From assembly GCA_026182355.1 (NCBI GenBank), contig JAPFBL010001617.1, positions 4,695,001-4,759,000 of the forward strand: a stretch of DNA of 64,000 nt, written 5' to 3'. This stretch comes from Hermatobates lingyangjiaoensis. Its lineage: Eukaryota > Arthropoda > Insecta > Hemiptera > Hermatobatidae. Position numbers and translations under genes: made by a program. Shown one piece after another: positions 25,415 to 35,280 of the stretch; positions within the stretch are counted from its first letter, which is position 1; each line of letters opens with the position of its first letter. The notes under the pieces were generated by a model, which searched no databases, was not told the DNA's origin, and saw only the letters and a list, made by a program, of their open reading frames with translations.

Positions 25415-26668
25415 CAGTGGACCCTCGAAATTGCGGATCCGGATTGATCGGACCCTCGAATAACCGGATTTGGTCTAGTCCAAACCAACATTCGTCCGGA
25501 TCGATTGAATTTCGTGGGCGGGAATGAGTCTATAAGACGCTGGTCGGGTCGGCCCAACTTCCCTAAACGTCCGGTCCTACTTGAGGATTCAGAGGAGGAG
25601 ACCTTTGAATTTGAGGGGTTCTAGGGCTTCGACGCGATCGCCTTCTATAGGCTCCTTCGTCAGGCAGGCGAGAAAGATGTCAGGGTTGAGGATACCCAGG
25701 ACTGGCTTGATGTGAATGATGGGTTAGAGGGCCATGAAGTCATGACTCCTGATACTATTGCCCAGGACCTGCAGAAGGTGACCGAGGTTGAGGATGAAAA
25801 GGAGGAAGAAGAGGAGCCTGCCCCCCAGGTTCAAGCTCTCAGAAGTACGAGCCTCTGTAGACTGACTACTCAAATACTCTGAGTACAGCAGCATCCCTGA
25901 AATCAGCAGCCACTACACTCAGCTTATACTTTTGAGGGAGTCAGTCATCCAGCAGCAACACAAGGGAGAAAAGCAGTCTAAGATAATCTTCTTTTATCAA
26001 CCCCCCCCCCCCCCCCCCCCCCGAGCTACCAGTAAGTCTATCAGCACCTTGGAAAACCCCATAGCTGGCCCCAGCCGCAACCCAGATGCCCAGCCAGGAC
26101 TTAGCGTCAGCAACCTCGACAACCCCATACCAGGACCCAGTGATACCTGTACATGGTACACCGATGAAGACATCGGACTCTGAATAAGCTCAAGAATCAT
26201 CTGCTGTAAATATGTACATATCATCGTAGGATAAGGTAAATGGAAGTTTTATTTTGATATTAATACTGTACTCAAACTGTAAATGTATTGTACTGTACCT
26301 TTAAGTTTACATTAAAAAAGCAAAATATTCATTACAATAAAGTATTTAGTAACTAAAGTAATTTTTTAAAATGCTATATAACACAGTATAGTACTGTATA
26401 GTACAATTGTACATTTACATTAGAGTACAGTATTGTATTACAATTACAATATTGCTGTATTTATTATTAAAAAATATATTTTTATGTGCTTCATTAATCC
26501 TTTTAATTTTACAGGTGTTTTAGAAACATTACTATACTGTATATATATGATGTACTGTACTCTATATTGGTTTTTAGAAAAAATGTGGTAATATTTTTCA
26601 TGACCGGATATTTTGCATAACCGGACCGGTCTTCCCCCCTTTTAGTCCGCAAATCCGAGGCTCCACTG
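25415..26668 (+). mobile_element. pogo/Tigger DNA transposon (internally deleted)
   Basis: Terminal inverted repeats start CAGTGGACCCTCGAAATTGC on the left and, complemented, CAGTGGAGCCTCGGATTTGC on the right, the standard Tigger-type end. TA dinucleotides flank both sides (25413-25414 and 26669-26670), the tc1/mariner/pogo target duplication. Internally a 'ttgcataaccgg' subterminal motif recurs in opposite orientation. Only the C-terminal part of a transposase remains, so the copy is non-autonomous. Confidence 0.92.
25530..26183 (+). pseudogene. Tigger/CENP-B-like transposase, C-terminal relic
   Basis: In shifting plus frames the sequence reads as the acidic C-terminal region of a pogo-type transposase: 'VEDTQDWLDVNDGLEGHEVM', 'TPDTIAQDLQKVTEVEDE', a Glu-rich stretch, and a final 83-aa frame (25932-26183) with 'PIAGPSRNPDAQPG' and 'NPIPGPSDTCTW'. 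The CENP-B helix-turn-helix and the DDE catalytic core that normally precede this are missing. A C-tract of about 20 bases (around 26000-26022) makes part of the frame read as polyproline. Stop codons near 25620 and 25880 interrupt it. Confidence 0.7.
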
Positions 26669-26679
26669 TATTTTCACAA

Positions 26680-27564
26680 TTATGATTTTTAAAACTGATC
26701 AAATTGGGTTTTGTGGTAGTACAGGAAATGGTAAAGTAATTCAACTACCTATAGGGAGAGGGAAACCAGGATTGACAAACTGGCAGCTGCGTTCAACCTT
26801 GGAGACGGGTGGAGGCGGCAGGGGCGGCGACGACATGGAGAGGGGGATGACCTTGATGACGCACACTGCTAGAAGGGAAGTGGCCGTCCACCAGAGCGCA
26901 CGACACACCCACCCACACCAACAGCAAGATGCATTACAAAACCGTCTTATGCCGCGTGCATGACTTCAATGACTACAGTTACATGTATCGAGCAATGAGC
27001 ACAGTTACCTTAAGAGTGAATAACCATGGAATGGTTAACAAAACAATTGAAGGAAAAGCTGTATAATTTGTTGGTGAAGCTATCACAGAAAAAGTGCATT
27101 ATGGTACATGTTATTACTGAAATTTTTGTTGGTAAACTACAAACAGTAGAATATTGAAATTATTTATGTGGAATCTACCTCAAATTAGTATACATGAATA
27201 TTGTTATTACCACTGAGGTTAGTATGATTAATATTAGTATACCATGAAAAAAATGCAAGTGGTGATGAATCCCTAAAGACGTGAAACTACTTAGAATAAC
27301 GCCCTAAAATACTTAAAAATAAAAAACTTAAAATCCGCCCTACTTGTCTGAATCATTTACATTAACTTTTGAAATTAATTGGTCAAGTTGAAAAAAGAAT
27401 CTGATTAATCTTTCAACAGGGCATCAAGCAAAGAGAGACTTATTATATACTATGTGAAAATGGTGATGGTGTATATTTGAAAATAACTTCAAATAAAATG
27501 GAAATAATATACAACCAAAATTTCTTCATCCGAATCGAGTAAAAAATTTATTAAATTTATCTAA
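26680..27564. other. Mostly AT-rich; GC-rich patch 26740-26965
   Basis: The patch at 26740-26965 is unusually GC- and G-run-rich for this window. The plus frame 26682-26963 encodes a GGGGRGG-containing peptide; the minus strand could encode a proline-rich segment ending 'VNPGFPLPIGS'. Neither has a recognisable domain nor a convincing pair of splice sites, so I do not call a gene. The rest holds nothing I recognise. Confidence 0.35.
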
Positions 27565-27607
27565 TCTATACTATTGTAAATGAAGCCAAGTCAATCTGTC
27601 CATCCCT
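27565..27607 (+). mobile_element. Possible Helitron 5' end fragment
   Basis: TCTATACTATTGTAAATGAA preceded by A resembles the 5' end of the small Helitron at 32352. It runs straight into PER sequence, so only a stub would be left. Confidence 0.35.
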
Positions 27608-27684
27608 CACAAATGTAAATAAATCAGACGAGTACAGCACGTGATCCTTTGTTTCAAGATGGATTTTTAGTTTTTACAGATATA
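27608..27684 (+). repeat. PER copy, part before Helitron insertion
   Basis: Matches the 'gtcaatgtaaa...gtatagcag..gatcc..tag' segment of PER up to 'tttttacagata'. The same copy resumes at 29190 after the Helitron. Confidence 0.65.
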
Positions 27685-27789
27685 CTAGCAAACGTTCCCG
27701 TCTTTGACGGGTACTATTTCAAAAAATCGGGGATAATACATGGTACTCTAAAATATCATTAGACATTATAGAATAGTAGGAAATATCAT

Positions 27790-28300
27790 TATTAGTACAG
27801 TGCTAAGCAAATGCATCTGTATACACCACATTAAGCTGTCTGTTCTTCAGGTTCATAGAAGAAAAAAGACTTGGAACCTCTGACACTCTTGGGCAAACAA
27901 ACTACAGTTGGCCATGTGAGAAAAACTTGGTCTCACTCACTACAATTCCTGCGGTAGATAGAGTCCCCTTGCGAAATAGTTACCGTCAATGCAAAACAGA
28001 CGCTGACGGGTTGCAATCGTTTGAATGCAAACAGATAGTGGCTCAGAATCAATGGTATGCGTGGTATACACAGACTCGCCAGTACCACACTAAGTTATGA
28101 TGACTATGGCGTATCTGTGCAGAGCACGAACACTCAGTCGTGTCCCGCTGCACATTTTTGGAGCACTCAAGTTTCGTAACATGAAATTTATTACTGCTAC
28201 TAAATCGCAGCATGATTGGTGCTCCTACTCTAAGTTTTTACTCATGGCAGGCAGTCCAGGAGGAGTCCGGAGTCAAGAAATTCAGTTGAATAATGAACTG
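27790..28300 (-). pseudogene. Helitron helicase, C-terminal relic
   Basis: Closely similar to the relic at 17247-17830: NGTRL-like segment around 28150, 'ADI/V..TG' region, 'LKRLQP...FALT' region at 28000-27960, HGQL-type segment near 27915 and a SRV-type end near 27880. Frameshifts separate the pieces. Only the last third of the helicase is represented, as in the other copies here, which suggests that the amplified Helitrons were already deletion derivatives. Confidence 0.7.
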
Positions 28301-28737
28301 CTACCTCATCACTAATCACTCTCTTTACTGACTTATAAATTTCTTCCTCGAAGGTATAGCGTAAGAAGTTGTTGGTTCATTTTTCCTGCTTGTTCATAGT
28401 AAGGGTTGAGAATTGCTAGTTCACAAAGTCATTAATTCTGAATAGATGGGAAACACCTTGTCAATAAGCAAAAATACTCAATATATTCATATACGCAAAT
28501 GAAATTAAAATCAATTAGCAATACCTACTTGCTACACCTATGTTTTTTCAAAATAAACATGTCTGTAAAGTTGGCAAAATACAGCTTAAAAGTCCATAAC
28601 TTCGCTTCTACGTTGAATTTTCAGTCCATTCAGAGCCTATATTTTAGGTTTCTCTAAGGTATAAAACGTAAAGTAAACTTGAAATGAGTCAGTTCTAAAG
28701 AAAAAACCTTTCTTTTATTTATATAGATATACTTGCG

Positions 28738-29050
28738 CTACTGTCATCGGCGAGCATGAAAGCCTCTGGGCTACCCTGGCGCCATGCCTTTACTTTATTA
28801 CCATTGTTTATGTTATTCAAATTTTAAATTCCAAATTTTTGTTCTTACTTTTATTTATAATATATTTGCACTACTGTCATCGGCGAGCACGCAAGCCACT
28901 GGGCTACTCTGGCTCCATGTCTTTACTTTATTACCAGTGTTTATTTTGCAAATTTTAAATTAAAAATAATTTATTTTTGTTACGTTTACATATAATACAT
29001 TTGTACTACTGTCATCAGAGAGCACGCAAGCCACCGGCTACCCTGGTTCC
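28738..29050. repeat. ~134-bp tandem repeat inside Helitron
   Basis: Three units, each containing 'ctactgtcatcggcgagc' or a close variant, start at 28738, 28871 and 29006. The spacing (133-135 bp) differs from the 118 bp seen at 17008-17126 because of spacer length changes. Confidence 0.85.
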
Positions 29051-29189
29051 AATTTTTGGAATTAAATAATAATTTTCTTTTATTTGACATTATTCAGGTA
29101 ATAAATAATATATATTATAATTGCAGGTCTTTATCTCCACGGAAAATGGGTGAACAAGCAAACAAAGCCACGAACTTTATATATAGAGA

Positions 29190-29810
29190 TTGTCATTTAC
29201 CGTAATCGGATTTTATGAAATTTGTTTGTTAATTATTAATTTTAGGTTTAGTTTTTGACAAAATTTCATTGTTCTCTAGTGAACAATTTAGCGTTAAAAA
29301 GCAGTTTCTGAAAACATAAAATACACTATAACGCTCCTTTTTGTTCATGTAATTTAAAAGAAAATGCCTCGTATCATGCCCCAATAAATAATTCTCTGTT
29401 TTTTGTATAATTTCATTCTGATCTATCAAAATTCTGATCTGTATAACCTGTATCTTTCCGACAACCTTTCAGATTGAATCATAAGTCAAAATTGTTACAT
29501 GTTATTAAAAAAAATTACCTTTTTTTAAAATATGAGGATATTTTCAGTTGATTCTTTTGGGGTTTCATGATAATACCAAAATTTCAAGACTCCAGAGTTA
29601 GTAGTTTAGGAGGAAAAAAGTTGTATAAAAATACATTTTACCAAAAAAAAAAGTGACTTTCCGATCATGCATAATTGCCCCCAAATAATAAGGCACATCT
29701 ACACTATGAGACCCATTTATAAGTAAAATATTAATTTGATCCATTAATTGAGGACTGCATCGTCTCCATAAACTTTTGGATACAAACCCGAAAACAAAAC
29801 GCTGAGGACT
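29190..29810 (+). repeat. PER copy, part after Helitron insertion
   Basis: Resumes with 'ttgtcatttaccgtaat' and follows the full PER copy through the 'gtaaaatattaatttgatcc' segment to about 29800. The right hairpin is lost. Confidence 0.7.
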
Positions 29811-29879
29811 ATTTTTGTGCTAACATGGATAAGTTCAATAATGATCAGAAAGTAACATTCTAGTATATAAAATTAAAAT

Positions 29880-30117
29880 TAGATAACTCAGAAGGAGGTA
29901 TGAAAATCATAGACGCACCTGGAGGCAAAGGCAAAACATTTTTACTCAATCTTATTCTTGCATACGTTCACAACAGCATCAAATAGCTCTTCGAACATCT
30001 TCTGCATCCCCGCCACATTACTTAAACTTGGTCGTACAACACATTCACGCTTTAAATCCCCCATGCCAGTGAAGCCTAAATCTAAGAATAATATCCATCC
30101 TCTAGATCCCATATGTC
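29880..30117 (+). pseudogene. Helitron Pif1-like helicase, N-terminal part
   Basis: One plus frame reads DAPGGKGKTFLLNLILAYV, a Walker A motif (GGKGKT, 29921-29938) in the exact context of Helitron helicases. After a stop and frameshift near 29985 a second frame continues with 'PATLLKLGRTTHSRFK', the Ia region that normally follows. The gene is then interrupted at about 30118 by a hAT element and resumes as the C-terminal part at 30930-31284. The intervening helicase motifs II-IV are missing. Confidence 0.85.
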
Positions 30118-30762
30118 AGAGTCAAGGCCCGCGGACCAAATTAGGCCCGCGAGAGGGTTTTCTATGGTCCGCAGGATGATATTAGTTTATTATTAAAACC
30201 GACCCGCAGGCTGCAGAAGTTTTACACGCACCAATACTACATTTCCCACAATGCAAAGGCAACGCAGCGAGCGTGGCTTCATTTCATAATTTATCAGCAG
30301 TCATTAGCATAATAGGAAAAGTTAACTTTCAGATACCCTTCAAAAATGGCAAAACGGAAGGCGGGCACTGAGAACCGGCGGTTTCAAACAAGGTGGGAGT
30401 CGAAGTACATGTTCACGGAGCTAGCTGGAAAACCTGTATGTCTAAATGAGAAAATATACTGATGCTGCCATGAATAATACCGCTTCAAACATTTAATGTT
30501 CATGTTATGGGGATTTATATATAAAGGAAATTAATATATGCTGTTAAAAATTAAAATTACTGACAAAGCATAAGAAAATATTGCTTCATTTATCCAATCA
30601 TATTGCAATATATTTGTTAGGTTTTCGGTAGGTTCAATTTCGTTCACTACACTATATGTGGTCATTTTAAAAAAATTCAATAAACATTTGATCAGTCTGG
30701 CCCTCGGCTTGTTGCTACATTTTTTATGTGGCCCACCGTCCATTTTGACTTTGACACTCCTG
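30118..30762 (+). mobile_element. hAT element (GTF2IRD2/ZBED-like), internally deleted
   Basis: Both ends carry the 'gtcaa-ggcccgcgg' and 'gtggcccaccg..tttgacact' sequences (opposite orientation) seen at the ends of mammalian-like Charlie/ZBED hATs. Inside lies the N-terminus of a BED-finger transposase (30346-30462). The element separates two halves of a Helitron helicase. I could not define an 8-bp target duplication. Confidence 0.65.
30346..30462 (+). pseudogene. hAT transposase, BED-finger N-terminus
   Basis: Starts at an ATG and reads MAKRKAGTENRRFQTRWES followed by a 'YMFTE' and 'GKPVCL' stretch, the highly recognisable start of GTF2IRD2/ZBED5/SCAND3-type hAT proteins, which leads into a BED zinc finger. 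The frame stops right after the first Cys, before the zinc ligands are complete. The catalytic RNase-H-like core and dimerisation domain are deleted. Confidence 0.8.
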
Positions 30763-30929
30763 CCCTAGATGAAACGGCCGTCTAAATTCTCTTAACATCA
30801 GCGGACACCTCCTCAGGTCATCAACTTGGAAATGGTGCTTCAATAATGATTCTTGGAAATACAGATCAAAACGAGGACCCGATCATGGATCGGGCCGAAA
30901 GGCTGAGAAACATGACTACAAATCAAAAC

Positions 30930-31284
30930 AGGTTCAAGATACACAGTTCTTGCAGCTTCAGAAACATTAATAACGGAAAGGAAGTTTGGTCGAGTTGAGG
31001 AAGAAAATGTTCTTACAATGCGCAGAATAAGAATGCATCCATCTGACTCAAACTTTGCATTTATTATCAAGAGGCAGCATTTTCCTATCAGGCCAACCTT
31101 TGCAATGTCAATTAACAAAAGCCAGGGACAGAGTATTAGTATATGTGGCCTCCATCTACCATCACCAGTATTTACTCATGGTCAGTTGTATGTTGCTTTA
31201 GGTCGTCTTGTGTTGGAAATCCAGACCAAATCAACAGGATTTGCTACTAACATGTGGCACAAAGAAACACATAGCGAGCAATAA
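30930..31284 (+). pseudogene. Helitron helicase, C-terminal part
   Basis: Plus frame: 'TVLAASETLITERKFGRVEE', then 'RRIRMHPSDSNFAFIIKRQ', then 'FPIRPTFAMSINKSQGQS' (motif VI) and 'GLHLPSPVFTHGQLYVALGR', the standard order at the end of Helitron helicases. The last 88 codons (31018-31284) are open and well preserved, with a conserved Gly-Gln-Ser; the upstream part is out of frame. This is a different and better preserved lineage than the relics at 17-18, 28 and 36-38 kb (SINKSQGQS here, TGNKSQGQT or TLTKSQ there). Confidence 0.88.
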
Positions 31285-31649
31285 AAAAGGTATATTCAGA
31301 AATGTATAACAATAAATGTATTTTCAAAAATTATTTTTGAAAATAACCTTCATAACAGATTGTCTAATAAACTATAATATTCTCATTGGAGAGTATATAT
31401 ATTTCAATTTACATCGCAGACATACATCATATAAATAATACACAGGAAATATAATTATGTATCAACATAAATTTACATCGGAGGTTTGTACTTTCCTCGT
31501 AACTATAACTAAAATATACTTTCATCAGAGATCCTACTTGGTAACATAGCTCTTTAAGTATTACTTTTCAAAATACATTCAACAGTAAACAACTACCACC
31601 CCAGAGTTCACCTAGCCACTTGATCGCAAAGGGACAATACAAAAGAAGC

Positions 31650-31770
31650 GCCAGACTGGTTTAGTAGTAGAGTGCTTGCAGCTGATAGCCGGGTTCAGAG
31701 AAATGTACTGAGAGGCGTAAACTGACTGCCCTGAGCCTGTATGATCTCAGATACACTTAAGAACCCCTTA
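31650..31770 (+). repeat. Degenerate tRNA-derived SINE
   Basis: A-box-like TGGTTTAGTAGTAGAG (around 31658-31673) and B-box-like GGGTTCAGAG (31691-31700) with a spacing similar to the SINE at 7118-7408. The body does not match that SINE clearly. Confidence 0.45.
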
Positions 31771-31781
31771 CTTTAAATAGG

Positions 31782-32023
31782 AGGGCAACAAACTTTTAAT
31801 CCCAAGGGCCACATAAACTATTACACAACAGTTCGAGGGCCGACCATATATTCTGGGTACAAATAAAAAAAAATATAACCTCAATGTTGTTTTAATTATT
31901 TAATCACACTTTACTATTATGTGATAAATTTCTAAAACCAAGCCCACAATATTTAGTCGCATTGGCTGGGACCAAATCTCGTGGCAGACTACTGTTAGAC
32001 GGCACACCAGTTGAGAGCCACTG
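31782..32023 (-). mobile_element. hAT terminal fragments
   Basis: The minus strand from 32023 reads CAGTGGCTCTCAACTGGTGT, a typical hAT terminal inverted repeat, followed by AT-rich sequence. At about 31785 a second hAT-like end ('caacaaacttttaat..aagggccacat') is present in the opposite sense. They may be the two ends of one small element or of two. The 80-aa minus frame here is only a reading of the terminus. Confidence 0.5.
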
Positions 32024-32351
32024 TTTTAAATAATTAGGGTATGACAAAATGTAGGACTCTAATGTAGAAGGAACACGGTTGTCTGGTATTTTGGGGGCTG
32101 CAGAAATGTATATTAGCACACACAAATCTGTTGTCGTATTAATCATTTTCCCACCCTACCTCTATTACTAATTCACATGCAAACAAAATACTCCAAATAA
32201 TCGCTTAATAACCACATACAGACGTCATACAAAATTAACAATGTATATGTCTTGATGACGGTAAACAATACACCAGCATATTATCAAATAATCATGCAAG
32301 ACCAAGAAAACTTTTATTATAATATTTCATACCTCTAAAAAACCTAAAGTA

Positions 32352-32905
32352 TCTATACTATAATATAAATGAGAATATCTTCTTGTACGGTATCTGTACG
32401 TCTGTCATCTTCTTAATTGCTACTTACTAGATGAACTGCATCAAACTGATAATTGGGTATATCAAATTCATCGTTATTAGGTAGCATTACAATTCATTCT
32501 GAACTGAATATGTCAGATTCTATATCTGAATTCATTTATTTTAAAATTTGTGTAATTTTAAACTTCAATGCAAAGTAATTCCAGCATAAATAAGAATCCG
32601 ATATTTTTATTTATGTAGAAAAATTTATTTGAAATTTTGATTGCTGTTCAAAAATTGATGATTGGCTCAACAAATTGACTGCCAACACATTTTGAACGCC
32701 ATTTTTGTGGAGTTATGCCTCTCAAATAATGAGCAATCGGTGTTCAACGTTTAAAGTATAAAAAAAAAGGGAAAATGAGACTCAGAAACAAGCAATTAAA
32801 ACTATGAGCGCTAAATTACCTAGTCTCATACTCAATAAAGTTTAGCTAAAGTTAACACAACATTCATATACTCTTAATTGGTACGAAGTTCGCCGGGTCA
32901 GCTAT
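32352..32905 (+). mobile_element. Small non-autonomous Helitron
   Basis: Starts TCTATACTATAATATAAATG after an A (32351) and ends in ...CGAAGTTCGCCGGGTCAGCT at 32903 plus AT, followed by T. A hairpin CGAA-G-TTCG lies about 10 nt from the end. The 3' end is CTAT rather than CTRR, a one-base departure. There is no coding capacity. Joining the flanks gives a plausible empty site (cctaaagta / tattattc). Confidence 0.65.
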
Positions 32906-32930
32906 TATTATTCTATTACAACTGCTAAAA

Positions 32931-35003
32931 AAAAATCTAGAGTGGCCTACACTCAACTTTACTATAAGTAAACTTAATATCAAACACCTTGGGTATATAA
33001 TATATAATGTCTCATTTAAGCATAATATAAACGTCTAAATGGGAGATATTTATTAGTCTTTCATTCGTGAGGTAGTACAGAAAATGATTGATCAACTTAT
33101 CAATATATAAGCCTTTTTTGTATGCCACACAATTAATGGATATACAATCATTGGTATAACTGCAGCAGTAATAACAAAGTGAAAATTTTCTTATACGAAA
33201 TAATCTTCTACGAGAGAGCATTGCCTTTGTTCCAATAGCCAGTGCACATCTCTTATATAGTTTATCTGACCTCCTTCTACAATTAATACTTAAGACAAAT
33301 TTTCCCATTTAGAACTTGAAAATATTTTAAGTATTTTAAAAAAAGTTTTTGTCTGAAATGCCAAAAACATGTAGGAAAAATGTTGTTTTCAGATAATTTT
33401 AAATTTAACATGTAGGATAATTTCATTTATTATTTTGAAAAGAATTTTTTTTAATTCTAAATAATGTTCTACATTTTTGGTCTTTTATCAAATTATTATA
33501 CTGGGAATTTTATGGCATTCTAGAGTTTTCTAAAAACTGAGTTTTCTTTCCCTTAGTCAAAAATCATAAAAAACCAATTTACTCTGAGCGAATGTATTTT
33601 TTCCCACGTGCTGTACTCTGTTATAAGTTTGCTGTGAATGTATATTGAGAAAAAATATATTGGTAATTAGACACTTTTGCTGTCTTAAATCAAGTTCAAA
33701 GCCGACTTTTCTGTATAATTTTAAATTTAAAAGCTGGAAGCTTGAAATTTTTAAAAATAATGGTATGAACTATTAGACTAGAATAGTTTTTTCACAAAAA
33801 ACTGGAAGTTAGACAAAAATATAGAAACTCTTTTAAAGGACGTAAAAGTTCATTCCAAAAACTTCAACATTACCCAATAATAATGTAATTATTATATTAT
33901 CATAAACGTAAAAAAATCAGCACCTGACATCAAGCTTTGTAGAATTGTGCAACATATAGATTGATTAGAACAATTTGTTAGACAAACCCATCATACTATA
34001 AAAAGGATCAGAAAATATATCCTTTTTATTTTTTCAAAAAATAAATATATTGTGTTGACTTTTTACATATAGAAATTTTATTCTTCTTACGGCACATATA
34101 AGTCGTTAAATCATTTAAAAATTTTCATTATAGCTCTAAAAATTATATTATATCGGTGAATTCACTGAAAAAATTCTATGTCAATGTAAACAATGTAAAA
34201 AAATATAAAAAATTCGACAAGTATAGCAGGTGATCCCTTAGTCTAGGATAAACAAACAGTTTTTATAGCTTTATTGTTTGTTCTTTGCCGTAATTGAAAT
34301 TTCATGATTTTTTATTTATAAATTGCTAATTTTTTGTTCCATTTTTAGTCAAATTTTCATGGTTTTTTAATGAGCCCTTTAGCGTCAAAAATACATTTTC
34401 TGAAAATAGTAACTGCACTGTAACGGCCCTTTGGTGAATGTAATTTTGAAAAAAATTATACGATTTCATCCTCCACATATTGTTCTATTTTTAAGTATAG
34501 TTTCATTTTGATCAGTCAAATGATATGGCTTGTGTCGTTCTCACAAGCTTTGAGATTGGATTATAAGTCAAAATTTTTACATTTTATGGCAAAAAAATAC
34601 TTCCCGTTATTTTAAAAATCTGAATATATTTTTCGTTTATTGCATTTGTAACTGCAAAGATAATTTCAAAATTGTAGAGGTTGCAGTTTAGGAGAAAAAA
34701 AGTTATTTCTAAAAACAGGTTTTTGGCAAAAAAGTGAGTTTCCCTTTCATGAATAATATCTCCCAAAGAATAGGGATCATCTACACTACGTGGCCCATTT
34801 TTGTGTAAAATATCAACTTGATCCATCAAAGCTTCTGGACCGTAGCATGGTAACAAGCACTGCCAACATACCCACCCAGACACACACAGACATCATCGAA
34901 AAAACATCATAAAACGACTTTTGAGATGTCTAAACATGTAATTTCGTCAAAATCTCGAGATCAAATTTTTTCACGATCACTATACTTTACTTATAGTAAA
35001 GTA
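32931..35003 (+). mobile_element. PER: ~2.1-kb repeat with hairpin ends, fullest copy
   Basis: Seen directly: an A-run, the conserved left end 'ctagagtggcctacactcaa', a 6-bp hairpin TTTACT-ATA-AGTAAA (32958-32972), about 2 kb of AT-rich sequence and a perfect 9-bp hairpin TACTTTACT-TAT-AGTAAAGTA at the right end (34983-35003). The two hairpins are also inverted repeats of each other (CTTTACTATAAGTAAA). Partial copies of both orientations occur at least eight more times in this window. The longest frames (98 and 99 aa, minus strand) are not conserved as proteins. I cannot place it in a superfamily; it is probably a non-autonomous DNA transposon, less likely a tandem-repeat or foldback family. 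Confidence 0.75.
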
Positions 35004-35030
35004 ATATGTTTAACATTCACCCTTTGAAAA

Positions 35031-35103
35031 GGTCTCTTTGGCGCAGATGATAGCGCGATAGACTTGTAATTCAAAGATCATGGGTTCGATCCTCGCATGG
35101 TTT
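35031..35103 (+). pseudogene. tRNA-Arg-like sequence (tRNA pseudogene or SINE head)
   Basis: The sequence follows eukaryotic tRNA-Arg(UCU) closely: A box TGGCGCAGATG, D-arm 'atagcgc', anticodon arm 'gacttgtaattcaaag', and B box GGTTCGATCCT. The anticodon position reads TGT instead of TCT. The anticodon stem has a mismatch and the acceptor stem (GGTCTCT against ATGGTTT) pairs poorly, and no CCA-adjacent structure is preserved. It is therefore a tRNA pseudogene or a tRNA-derived promoter rather than a working tRNA. It lies 27 bp beyond the end of the PER and upstream of a GC-richer segment with a TATAAAAG box. Confidence 0.7.
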
Positions 35104-35280
35104 ATATTATTTTAGCGAAGGCGCTCCTCTTTCCCCCTACTTCCCTATAAAAGCCCCAGGAGAGCGTTCTAGCTCCCACTCTGTACCAAATATACACAGC
35201 TGACATCCCAACCCTGTTTTGATTCACCGGCGTTCCCAAGTCTTCCGGCTACCACACCGCTGACATCCCAACCCATACTC
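35104..35280 (+). other. GC-richer spacer with TATA box and direct repeat
   Basis: TATAAAAG at 35146-35153; the phrase 'gctgacatcccaaccc' occurs twice (about 35200 and 35263). It lies between a tRNA-like head and a reverse-transcriptase relic. No protein recognised. Confidence 0.5.

Larger units (their letters stand above)
27685..29189 (-). mobile_element. Helitron (composite), inserted in a PER copy
   Basis: Minus strand: 5' end TCTCTATATATAAAG at 29189 (flanked by A) and 3' end CTAG at 27688-27685 (flanked by T), preceded by the hairpin CCCGTCAAAGACGGG and a short spacer. A second internal 5' end, TCTATATAAATAAAAG, lies at 28727, so the unit is two Helitrons joined, or one with a replaced 5' end. 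From 29189 inward come a 5' stub, a tandem repeat (28738-29050), the second 5' end with its conserved leader (28490-28727), a helicase relic (27790-28300) and the 3' end. The flanking PER sequence reads continuously across the insertion. Confidence 0.82.

Noticed and set aside
28738..29050. CRISPR-like array
   Set aside because: Units are 133-135 bp with similar, not unique, spacers and lie inside a Helitron in eukaryotic DNA.
35031..35103. Working tRNA gene
   Set aside because: Acceptor stem does not pair, the anticodon stem has a mismatch and the anticodon differs from the best matching tRNA; called a pseudogene or SINE head instead.
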